Of a stretch of 37,591 nt of DNA, positions 1-6,547 are shown in pieces. The position numbers were made by a program, and so were the translations under genes. The stretch spans positions 1-37,591 of the forward strand of contig SXLG01000143.1 in NCBI GenBank assembly GCA_005777805.1, read 5' to 3'. The first letter of the stretch is position 1. Every line of letters begins with the position of its first letter. Below the pieces are notes generated by a model that was not told where the DNA came from, did no database searches, and saw only the letters and a list, made by a program, of their open reading frames with translations. The DNA is from Pseudomonadota bacterium (lineage in GTDB: Bacteria; Desulfobacterota; Binatia; UBA12015).

Positions 1-283
1 GCGGCTCGCCGGTGCGCCGGTCCCAGACGACCACCGTCTCGCGCGGGTTGGTGATGCCGATCGCCGCGACGTCCGACGCCTTCACCTGCGCCTGGCGCAG
101 CGAGAGGCGCATCACCCGGAGCAATACACGCCAGATTTCGCTCGCGTCGTGCTCGACCCAGCCTGGCTGGGGAAAGTGCTGGCTGAACTCGCTGTAGGCG
201 CGGCCCCGCACGCGGCCGCGCTGGTCCAGCACCAGAGCCGTGCTGCCGGTCGTGCCCTGGTCGATGGTCAGAATGAATCGCAT
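1..283 (-). CDS. glpK: Glycerol kinase, N-terminal part (cut by window edge)
   Basis: Translating the minus strand from the ATG at 281-283 gives about 94 residues of a FGGY-family kinase. It starts [20 protein letters not shown], the N-terminal phosphate-binding loop (DQGTTGST), and continues with [17 protein letters not shown] and [18 protein letters not shown], which are hallmark segments of GlpK. The family phosphorylates glycerol to sn-glycerol-3-phosphate with ATP in the cytoplasm. A purine-rich GGAGAAGGGGAAG lies just upstream and supports this start. Immediately 5' of it is a small stem-loop (CCGGC/GCCGG, 299-312) that could influence initiation. The gene lies 38 bp downstream of the CobS-like gene on the same strand, so they may be co-transcribed. 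The remaining roughly 400 residues lie outside the window. Identity is secure; only the 3' part is unseen. Confidence 0.93.
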   Translation of the reverse strand, partial: MRFILTIDQGTTGSTALVLDQRGRVRGRAYSEFSQHFPQPGWVEHDASEIWRVLLRVMRLSLRQAQVKASDVAAIGITNPRETVVVWDRRTGEP

Positions 284-321
284 GGTTCTTCCCCTTCTCC
301 GGCGGGTGCCGGGGTCACACG

Positions 322-1074
322 CTAGGACGCCCCGAGCAGATGTGCGAGTCCGGCCAGAAATGCGAGCGGCGCCAGCTCTGCCACTGCCGCCCCAGCGCCG
401 AGGGTGTCCTGACTGACCCCGCCTTGCCCGTGATGCACGGCGATTCGAAAACCGATCGCGAGTGCTGCCACCAGCATCAAGGCCAGCAAACCGAGCGCGT
501 TCGCGACCACCAGGGCGAGCGCCATCGCACTCACGCTCGCCAACCCGAACTCGCGGAACTCGAGCCCGCGCACCAATGCTGCGGCGCGGGGATGGCCCTC
601 CGCCACGAGCGAGCCGTAGGCCTGCACCACGAAGGCCCAGCGGCCGAGCAGTCCGGCCAGCACCACCGCGACGATGCGCAGCGAAGCCGGCAGTTCGAGG
701 ATCGCCACGCCCTCGGCGGCAAACACCAGCGCCGGCACGAAGCGCGCGAGACCGGGGGAAGAGCTGGCGCGCCCGGCGAGCCCGCCGAGCTCGCGCAGGA
801 AGCGCCCACCACTCGATCCGGTGAGCAGCAGAACCGTGACCACTGCGCCGATCTCCGCCGTGGTGCTCGCCCCGACCCAGCCTCCGACACGGGCGGCGAT
901 GAAGCCCGCCAGCGCGCCGAGCACGGGCAGAGCTGCCGTGCCGCGCGCCAACGCCGCGGCCTCGGCCTCGTCAGCCAGCGGCCGTCCAGCAAAAAACGAG
1001 GCCAGCGCGCGCAGCGCCGCGCCGGGAGAAGCGGCCGTCGCCGCGCTCGATCCACTCTCGGGTTCTCCGGCCAC
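322..1074 (-). CDS. CobS-like membrane protein with degenerate active site
   Basis: A 250-residue, alanine/leucine-rich polytopic membrane protein. Two stretches resemble adenosylcobinamide-GDP ribazoletransferase (CobS, last step of cobalamin assembly): [16 protein letters not shown] at about 44-59, and [17 protein letters not shown] at about 218-234, which matches the family's GGxTGDTLGA..EL signature. The family's central TGGxHLDGLAD metal/substrate motif should lie near residue 85. Here the segment reads [17 protein letters not shown], with no His-x-Asp-Gly and no Asp. If the family assignment is right, the protein is probably not a working cobalamin synthase. The start is a GTG with GGAGG about 12 nt upstream. 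No other cobalamin gene is visible nearby; glpK follows on the same strand. Alternative: an unrelated membrane protein with a chance match to the C-terminal motif. Confidence 0.6.
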   Translation of the reverse strand: MAGEPESGSSAATAASPGAALRALASFFAGRPLADEAEAAALARGTAALPVLGALAGFIAARVGGWVGASTTAEIGAVVTVLLLTGSSGGRFLRELGGLAGRASSSPGLARFVPALVFAAEGVAILELPASLRIVAVVLAGLLGRWAFVVQAYGSLVAEGHPRAAALVRGLEFREFGLASVSAMALALVVANALGLLALMLVAALAIGFRIAVHHGQGGVSQDTLGAGAAVAELAPLAFLAGLAHLLGAS

Positions 1075-1172
1075 TTGCCGACCGCGCCTCCGGCCGCTCC
1101 ACTCCTACAGCGCGCGACGGAACGCCAGCGGCCCGGACCGGCTTGGGCGCAGCGCGCAACGGAGACTCGCCG

Positions 1173-1343
1173 CGCGTTCCCCGCCGGATCGAACCCCAGC
1201 GCCATGCGTGAGCGCGTGGGATCCACCGCGACGGCCACCGTGGCTGCACCGGACCCAACGCCAGGGCCATGCGTGGCCGCGGAGCGCGTGGCCTCTCGCC
1301 CATCGCGGCCCCGCGTTCCTCGCCTGATCGAAGCCCAGCGCCA
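1173..1343. repeat. Diverged direct repeat, 2-3 units
   Basis: A 32-bp unit at 1173-1204 recurs at 1312-1343 with 29 of 32 bases identical by eye; both contain the core CGCGTTCC. A third, more diverged unit sharing CCGGA and GGGCCATGCG starts near 1249. The starts at about 1184, 1249 and 1323 give a period of 65-74 bp. Function unknown. Confidence 0.6.
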
Positions 1344-1448
1344 CAGCGCCCGGAGTCGGCTCGCCGATGTCGTTGGCAAATGATTTGACGGCTCGATCTT
1401 GACAAAGGATCTGTCCGCTGCGGGCTCACGCACCCTGCGCGGGCGCCT

Positions 1449-1556
1449 CGGCTCGTGGACTGGCCCCTCGCCGGCTGCTGCACTCTCCGACCCGAAGGAG
1501 TTGCGCACGTTGCTCTCGACCGGCTCGTGGACTGGACGCTCGCCGGGCGCTGCACT
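1449..1556. repeat. 36-bp direct repeat, period 72
   Basis: The 36-bp segment at 1449-1484 recurs at 1521-1556 with 32 of 36 bases identical by eye. Both begin CGGCTCGTGGACTGG and end GCTGCACT. The start-to-start distance is exactly 72 bp. The second copy ends about 50 bp before the next gene's start. Confidence 0.65.
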
Positions 1557-1606
1557 AGCAACCGAGCCGTGGTGGCAAATCGTCGACGCCGGCTCGGTGC
1601 GCGCTG

Positions 1607-2389
1607 ATGGCCCGAGACGATCGGCCCACGCGGTCGGATGCGGCCCCAAGCGCCCGCATCGACGAGCTCGGCGACGCGCTGGCGACGGCACTCGGCGGCA
1701 ACCTGCGCTGCCTCGCCGTCTACGGCAGCGCGGCCGATGCCGCCGCGAGCGCGCCAGCGCCGGAGATCAATCTCGCGATCGTGCTCGAGCGCGTTGGCTT
1801 CGCCGACCTGCGCTTGATCGGAGCAACGCTGGCGCAGGGAGCGAAGCGCGGGCTCAGGATCGCGACTCCGCTCGTCATCACGCCGGGCTTCCTCACGCGG
1901 GCACGCGACTCGTTTCCGCTCGAGCTCGACGATTTACGCCATCGACACCGGATCCTCGCGGGCTCCGATCTGCTCTCGGCCATCCGCGTTGGGCCCGCGC
2001 GGGTGCGCGAACAAGCCGAGCGCGAGGCGCGCGGCCGGCTGCTCCGCTTGCGCGCGCTCGCCATGCACCGCCCCGAGGACGCAGCACTGCGCGACGAGCT
2101 GGCCTCGCTGGTCTCGACTTTTGGGGTGATCGAGCGCGCACTGCTGGCCGACGATCCTGCGGTCGGAGAAGCACACGGCGAGGCTCTCTTCCGCGCGGTC
2201 GCCGCGCGGGAGGGCCTGCGCCTGCCCGCACTCGAAGCGATCTGCCGGATGCGTGCCGCGACGGCCCGCTGGCCGGCGGGCGTCGAACTTGACGAATTGC
2301 TCGCGGCAGCGCTCGACGAGGTGGAAGCATTGGTGGCCTGGGTCGATGCGCACGAGCACGGCGCGCGCCCGTCCGCGCGGGAAAGCTAA
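1607..2389 (+). CDS. Nucleotidyltransferase-fold protein with altered catalytic motif
   Basis: A 260-residue soluble protein. Residues 35-60 (CLAVYGSAAD... EINLAIVL) look like the first half of a pol-beta type nucleotidyltransferase: a Gly-Ser pair followed by a beta strand that normally carries Asp-x-Asp. Here the pair is Glu53-Ile-Asn55, so the usual two metal-binding aspartates are not both present. The rest is helical and Arg/Ala/Glu-rich, without a motif I can name. The ATG at 1607 follows repeat-containing DNA and has only a weak ribosome site. The stop is followed 3 bp later by the next frame, so it is probably co-transcribed with the TPM and LemA genes. I infer a non-catalytic or substrate-shifted nucleotidyltransferase; the role is unknown. 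Confidence 0.6.
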   Translation: MARDDRPTRSDAAPSARIDELGDALATALGGNLRCLAVYGSAADAAASAPAPEINLAIVLERVGFADLRLIGATLAQGAKRGLRIATPLVITPGFLTRARDSFPLELDDLRHRHRILAGSDLLSAIRVGPARVREQAEREARGRLLRLRALAMHRPEDAALRDELASLVSTFGVIERALLADDPAVGEAHGEALFRAVAAREGLRLPALEAICRMRAATARWPAGVELDELLAAALDEVEALVAWVDAHEHGARPSARES

Positions 2390-2392
2390 GAA

Positions 2393-3292
2393 GTGGCTTC
2401 ACGTCACCGCTCGGCTGCGGCGCGCGGAGGGCTCCGCCCAGGCGCGGTCGCGCTGGCCGGCCTCCTGCCTTGGCCGACGCAGGCGAAAGTGGGGCACGGC
2501 ATTCTCCGGGTTGTGCGCTTGATGGCGCTAGCAGCCCTGCTCGGGCTGACACAGGCGACCGTGGTCCACGGCGCCGGGCGCGACGCGCAGGTCCCTGCGC
2601 CGCGCGGCTTCGTCACCGATACCGCAGACGTCATCGAGCCGCCCAGCGCCACCCGCATCGCCGTGATCGCCGAGGAGTTGCGCCGCCGCACGGGTGCCGA
2701 GATCGCGATCCTCACCGTCCCGACCACCGGGGAAGAGAGCACTTTCGATTACGCGATGCGGGTCTCCGAGAGCTGGCGCGTCGGCTCGAAGGAACGCGAT
2801 GAGGGCGTGCTGATCGTGGTGGCGGTCGGCGATCGCCGGCTTCAGGTTCTCACCGGTTATGGCGTCGAAGGTGCGCTCCCCGATGGCTGGGTCGGCGAAC
2901 TGCGCGACACCGTGCTCGGACCCGCTTTCCGCGCCGGCCGCTACGGCCCGGGACTGCTCGCGGCCACCCACGCCATCGCCCTGCGGATCGCCGCCGATCG
3001 GGGCGTCGAGCTCTCGGGCCTGCCACCGGCCGCCGCTCCGCCAGCGCGACGTCGCGCCCGCGGCCCGGGCGGCCTGCTGCTCATCCTGATCCTCTTCTCG
3101 CTGCTCAGCCCCCTGGGTCAGCGCCTGGGCGGGCGGAGTGGTTCGCGACGGCCGTCGCCGGGGGCCTGGGGCGGTGCCGCCATTGGGAGCGGCTTCGGCA
3201 GCGGACGGGGAGGCTTCGGCGGCTTCGGCGGTGGTACCGGCGGATTTGGTGGGGGCAGCTTCGGTGGCGGCGGCGCCGGCGGAAGCTGGTAG
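2393..3292 (+). CDS. TPM-domain (YgcG-type) exported membrane protein
   Basis: A TPM/YgcG-family protein: the segment around residues 70-190 carries FVTDTADVI, RTGAEIAILTV, DEGVLIVVAVGDRRLQVLTG and GYGVEGALPDGW, typical of the TPM domain (the fold of the Photosystem II repair factor TLP18.3). A membrane helix (GGLLLILILFSLLSP) and a glycine/phenylalanine-rich tail ending FGGGGAGGSW follow, as is usual for the family. The longest frame starts with GTG at 2393, but a signal peptide appears only from GTG 2513 or ATG 2522 (MALAALLGLTQATVVHGA). The true start is therefore probably 2513 or 2522, although neither has a clear ribosome site. TPM and LemA proteins are very often encoded together, and here lemA follows 24 bp later. 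The family's molecular role is poorly defined; envelope stress or quality control is a common suggestion. Confidence 0.85.
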   Translation: MASRHRSAAARGGLRPGAVALAGLLPWPTQAKVGHGILRVVRLMALAALLGLTQATVVHGAGRDAQVPAPRGFVTDTADVIEPPSATRIAVIAEELRRRTGAEIAILTVPTTGEESTFDYAMRVSESWRVGSKERDEGVLIVVAVGDRRLQVLTGYGVEGALPDGWVGELRDTVLGPAFRAGRYGPGLLAATHAIALRIAADRGVELSGLPPAAAPPARRRARGPGGLLLILILFSLLSPLGQRLGGRSGSRRPSPGAWGGAAIGSGFGSGRGGFGGFGGGTGGFGGGSFGGGGAGGSW

Positions 3293-3316
3293 ACACGATT
3301 CGCAGGAGGGATGCAC

Positions 3317-3907
3317 ATGAACGATGCGGAACGGAACACGGCACGAAATCATTATTCGCGATCGACAATGAACCTCGGGTGCGCACTCGTGCTGGCTCTC
3401 ATGGCGAGCGGCTGCGGCTACAACACCATGGTCACGCAACGCGAGCAGATCGAAGGCGCGTGGGCTCAGGTCGAGAACCAGCTCCAACGGCGCAACGATC
3501 TGATCCCGAACCTGGTCGAGGTGACCAAAGGCTATGCCAAGCACGAGAAGGAAATCTTTGAATCGGTCGCCGAGGCACGCGCCAAATTGATCGGCTCCCA
3601 GACTCGCGGCGAACGGATCGAGGCGGCCAACGAAGTCTCGAGCACTCTCTCCCGCCTGCTTGCCCTCTCCGAGAACTACCCCGACCTCAAGGCCAACACG
3701 CAGTTCGCCCGCCTCTCGGACGAGATCGCCGGCACCGAAAATCGGATCTCGACCGAGCGCAGGCGCTACAACGAGACCGTTCAGACCTTCAACACGACCA
3801 TCAAACAGATTCCGAACAACATGTTCGCCGGCTGCTTCGGCTTCTCGCCGGCGGAGTACTTCGACGTGCCCGAGTCGGCCAAGGCTGTGCCTCAGGTGAA
3901 GTTCTGA
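3317..3907 (+). CDS. lemA: LemA family lipoprotein
   Basis: LemA proteins are small membrane-attached proteins with a long antiparallel helical bundle. Diagnostic segments are AWAQVENQLQRRNDLIPNLV, VKGYAKHEKE-like (VTKGYAKHEKEIFESV), YPDLKANTQFARLSDEIAGT, ENRISTERRRYNE and VQTFNTTIKQIPNN, followed by a conserved end (FSPAEYFDVPESAKAVPQVKF, partly quoted). A lipobox LMASGC marks a type II signal peptide, so the mature protein is a lipoprotein. AGGAGG sits almost directly on the ATG at 3311 but about 7 nt before the ATG at 3317, so 3317 is preferred. The gene is downstream of the TPM gene, the standard partner arrangement. No unusual features. Confidence 0.93.
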   Translation: MNDAERNTARNHYSRSTMNLGCALVLALMASGCGYNTMVTQREQIEGAWAQVENQLQRRNDLIPNLVEVTKGYAKHEKEIFESVAEARAKLIGSQTRGERIEAANEVSSTLSRLLALSENYPDLKANTQFARLSDEIAGTENRISTERRRYNETVQTFNTTIKQIPNNMFAGCFGFSPAEYFDVPESAKAVPQVKF

Positions 3908-3927
3908 CCCGCCCGGCGGAGGACGTC

Positions 3928-4866
3928 ATGACCAGACCCATCCATTTCGGAGTCACCCTGCCCCAGATCAAGCGGAGTTGGCCGCAAGCGCGCGAAGCTG
4001 CGCTCGAATTCGACGCGCTCGGGTTTGACTCGGTGTGGGTCTGTGATCACCTCTACGGCGTGCCGCTGCCCACGCTGCCGATCTTCGAGGGCTGGACCGA
4101 GCTCGCCGCGGTGGCGGCCATCACCCAACGGGTCGAACTCGGCACGCTGGTGACTCCGCCCTTCTTCCGTGCCCCGGCGCTGCTCGCTCGCCAGATTGCG
4201 ACCATCGACCACGTCGCCGGCGGGCGCACGATCTGCGGCCTCGGCGCGGGCTGGTTCGACGCCGAGTTTCGCGACAACGGACTGCCCTTCCCTGCCGTAC
4301 GCGCGCGCCTGGAGGCTCTCGAGGAAACGGTGGTGATCTTGAAGAGCCTGTGGAGCAACGAGACCACTGATTTCGCCGGCCGCCACTTCACGCTCTCCGG
4401 TGCGCACCTCGAGCCCAAGCCCCTGCGCCGCCCGCCGATCCTGATCGGCGGCGGTGGTGAGAAGGTGCTGCTCCGGCTGGCGGCTCGTCACGCCGACATC
4501 TGGAACAATCTCGCCCTCACGCAAGGCGAACTCGGGCGCAAGATCGAGGTGCTGCGCCGGCACTGCGACGGGGTCGGGCGCGATTTCAACGAGATCACCG
4601 TCTCGCAGCAATGCACCGTCGTGCTCGCGGCCGACGATGGCGCGGCCGAGACCGCAATCGCCAAGGCCGAGAAGGTCTACGGCGGTCACATGGGTGCCGC
4701 GCTGCGCGAGCACGGGATCTGGGGCACGCCGGCGCGGGTGATCGACGCCATCGGCCGGCACGTCGCGCTCGGCTGCACGAGTTTCGTGATCGAGTTCTTC
4801 GGCAAGGACACGCGCGAGCCGGCGCGCCTCTTCGCCGAGCAGGTCGCACCCGCATTTCGCGGCTGA
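3928..4866 (+). CDS. Luciferase-like (LLM class) F420/FMN oxidoreductase
   Basis: A 312-residue TIM-barrel protein of the bacterial luciferase-like superfamily, in the F420-dependent LLM branch. It shows HFGVTLPQ at the N-terminus, FDSVWVCDHLYG, ELGTLVTPPFFRAPALLARQ, the ATIDHVAGGRTICGLGAGW signature (written here in two overlapping parts, ATIDHVAGGR and GLGAGW), and PPILIGGGGEKVLLRLAARH near residue 175. Such enzymes oxidise or reduce small organic substrates with F420 or FMN; the substrate cannot be told from sequence. A GGAGG lies 6 nt before the ATG. The unknown protein (49 bp downstream) and the methyltransferase follow on the same strand and may form one unit. A second LLM enzyme is at 17381-18292. 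Confidence 0.9.
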   Translation: MTRPIHFGVTLPQIKRSWPQAREAALEFDALGFDSVWVCDHLYGVPLPTLPIFEGWTELAAVAAITQRVELGTLVTPPFFRAPALLARQIATIDHVAGGRTICGLGAGWFDAEFRDNGLPFPAVRARLEALEETVVILKSLWSNETTDFAGRHFTLSGAHLEPKPLRRPPILIGGGGEKVLLRLAARHADIWNNLALTQGELGRKIEVLRRHCDGVGRDFNEITVSQQCTVVLAADDGAAETAIAKAEKVYGGHMGAALREHGIWGTPARVIDAIGRHVALGCTSFVIEFFGKDTREPARLFAEQVAPAFRG

Positions 4867-4882
4867 TCGGGCCCACCCTTTC

Positions 4883-4902
4883 GCCGCGCCCTCGCACGCG
4901 GC
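4883..4902 (+). terminator. Small stem-loop between oxidoreductase and unknown gene
   Basis: GCCGCG at 4883-4888 pairs with CGCGGC at 4897-4902 across an 8-nt loop. There is no T-run after it, so it is at best an attenuator-like or weak terminator hairpin. In GC-rich DNA such stems also arise by chance. Confidence 0.25.
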
Positions 4903-4915
4903 AGAATGCGCGCCC

Positions 4916-5533
4916 ATGAACCGGATCGTGAACACCGTGGCCCTGCTGCGCGAGCCCGGTCTCGCACTCGACGATTTCGCGAGCCGCTTCGAGGACGCGG
5001 GCCCGGCCGAGCAGATCGCGATCACCGAGGCGATCGACCGCAGGGGCCAGGAGCGGCTGTGGGCGCTGGCGGCGGGGCGCCGCATCGGGATCGACGAGCT
5101 GGTGCCGCAGGACTTCGAGCCGCTGCGACCGGTCGTCTTCCACGGCAAGAACTCCCTGCCGGCGGTGTCGCGCTTCCAGAAGCGCTTCTGCCGGCCAGCA
5201 ACGGGCACGCCGCGGCGCGAACTCTGGGGGTTCAACTTTCAGCCCCTGCGCTGGCTCGTGCCGCTGACCGGGCCCGGCTATTTTGTCGCCTACGACGTCG
5301 AATACCCGCTCGGTGGCGTCGCGATCGACTACCGGCGTGTGCCGACGAGCCATCCCGCCGACTGGCCCCCGATCGTCCCGAACTCGTTCCGGCTCTCGCG
5401 CTTCATCTACGACGGCACGGTCGATTACCTGCGGCGCGTCTCGGCACATCTCTTGATCGGCCGTGCCACCCGCGGCGGCGAGCAGGAGATGCCCAACTGG
5501 TTCGTGCTCTGTCGCGAGGACCCGGATGTCTGA
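4916..5533 (+). CDS. Uncharacterised protein, 205 residues
   Basis: I do not recognise this family. The protein is soluble, without a signal peptide or membrane helix. It has an acidic helical N-terminal third and an aromatic-rich second half with notable segments FHGKNSLPAVSRFQKRF (about 78-94), ELWGFNFQPLRWLVPLTGPG, YDVEYPLGG and PNWFVLCRED at the end. The many conserved-looking Trp/Tyr/Pro residues suggest a compact ligand-binding or enzymatic domain rather than a chance frame. The GC-rich third codon positions also argue for real coding. The methyltransferase gene starts inside its 3' end (8-bp overlap), so the two are probably translated together and may act on the same substrate. Confidence 0.7.
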   Translation: MNRIVNTVALLREPGLALDDFASRFEDAGPAEQIAITEAIDRRGQERLWALAAGRRIGIDELVPQDFEPLRPVVFHGKNSLPAVSRFQKRFCRPATGTPRRELWGFNFQPLRWLVPLTGPGYFVAYDVEYPLGGVAIDYRRVPTSHPADWPPIVPNSFRLSRFIYDGTVDYLRRVSAHLLIGRATRGGEQEMPNWFVLCREDPDV

Positions 5534-6380
5534 GAATCCCAACGCGGAACAGGTCCGCTACTGGAACGAGCAGGCCGGACCGAAGTGGGTCGCGGCGCGC
5601 GCCCCACTTGACGCCATGCTCGGGCCGATCGGCGACGACGCCCTGGCCCACGCCGCCCCCAGGCCGGGAGAACGCGCGCTCGACGTCGGCTGCGGCAACG
5701 GTCGCACCACGATTGCACTGGCACGGGCCTGCGCCGGCGACGTGGTCGGGATCGATATTTCGGCACCCTTGCTGGCGCTGGCACGAGCCGATGCCGCAGG
5801 CGCCGGGCTGGCGCGGCCGCCGCGCTTCACCCTGGCCGACGCCCAGACCGCCGACCTCGGTCCTGCGCGCTTCGATCTCGTCTTCTCGCGCTTTGGCGTG
5901 ATGTTCTTCGCCGACCCGGTGGCCGCCTTCACGCGCCTGCGCGGCGCGCTGGCGCACGGCGGCCGGCTGGTCTTCGTGTGCTGGCAGGCGATCGCCGTCA
6001 ACGAATGGATGCAACTGCCGCTCGCCGCCGTCGGCAGCGTGCTCGAGCTGCCGCCGCCGACACCACCCGAGGCGCCGGGGCCCTTTGCATTCGCCGACCA
6101 CGAGCGCGTGCGGACGATCCTCACCCGCGCGGGCTTCGCCGCGATCGAGATCGAGGCACGGAGAGGGTTGCTCGAACTCGGTGGCACCACCGAACTCGAC
6201 GCCGCGACCGAGTTCGCGCTGCAGGTCGGCCCTGCCGCTGCCGCGCTGCGCACGGCCCCACCGGCGCTCGCCGCCGCCGCGCGCGAGGCCGTGCGCGCGA
6301 GACTCGCGCCCCGCGTCGGCGGTGGCGCCACCGTAGCGCTGCCCGGCGCCTGGTGGCTCGTGAGCGCACGCACGGAGTGA
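5526..6380 (+). CDS. Class I SAM-dependent methyltransferase
   Basis: The ATG at 5526 overlaps the end of the preceding gene and gives a 284-residue protein starting MSENPNAEQVRYWNEQAGPKW. The longer in-frame extension upstream overlaps the preceding gene heavily and is not credible. The SAM-binding motif I is ERALDVGCGNGRTTIALA (residues 49-66), followed by VVGIDISAPLLALARA (motif II region), FDLVFSRFGVMFFADP (motif IV) and LRGALAHGGRLVFVCWQ. This is the Methyltransf_11/25 type that methylates small molecules, often quinones, lipids or natural products. The substrate is unknown. Coupling with the unknown protein suggests a common pathway, possibly with the upstream LLM oxidoreductase. Confidence 0.9.
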   Translation: MSENPNAEQVRYWNEQAGPKWVAARAPLDAMLGPIGDDALAHAAPRPGERALDVGCGNGRTTIALARACAGDVVGIDISAPLLALARADAAGAGLARPPRFTLADAQTADLGPARFDLVFSRFGVMFFADPVAAFTRLRGALAHGGRLVFVCWQAIAVNEWMQLPLAAVGSVLELPPPTPPEAPGPFAFADHERVRTILTRAGFAAIEIEARRGLLELGGTTELDAATEFALQVGPAAAALRTAPPALAAAAREAVRARLAPRVGGGATVALPGAWWLVSARTE

Positions 6381-6547
6381 GGTCGCAGGCGGAACTTCCC
6401 GCAGTCGCAACCCTCCGCGGCACAGCCCGGGACGCCTGGATCATCTGCTCGCCGTGGGCGTCGACGAGACCGAGATCGCGTCCGGTGCCGCGTGGCGCGG
6501 GTTCCGCGTTGACCAGTTCGTGCTGGCCGGTCTATGTCCATGGCATC
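6381..6547. other. Spacer with a diverged copy of the 11.6-kb repeat
   Basis: No gene seen. The segment at about 6400-6425 contains CTTCCCGCAGTCGCAACCC, which resembles the core CTTCCCGCAAGTTGCAACCC of the repeat at 11666-11696. The long frame that crosses this spacer into the NHL gene is only an N-terminal read-through of open sequence. Confidence 0.4.

Larger units (their letters stand above)
1075..1606. other. Gene-less spacer with two diverged repeat sets
   Basis: About 530 bp between the divergent CobS-like gene and the nucleotidyltransferase-like gene. Open frames cross it on both strands, but none has family-like sequence or a credible start. Their translations are Arg/Ala/Pro-rich, as expected for GC-rich non-coding DNA. 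The spacer holds a three-unit diverged repeat (1173-1343) and a two-unit repeat (1449-1556). Both sets have periods of about 65-74 bp. A third short echo is GGCAAAT followed shortly by GGCTCG, near 1375 and again near 1573. Confidence 0.6.

Noticed and set aside
340-1691. Long open frames on both strands across the CobS-like gene and spacer
   Set aside because: Arg/Pro/Ala-rich translations without family features; they are GC-rich shadows of the real gene or of repeat DNA.
5978-6547. N-terminal extension of the NHL protein back into the methyltransferase gene
   Set aside because: The extension is Arg-rich out-of-frame sequence of the methyltransferase; the signal peptide starts from the ATG at 6548.
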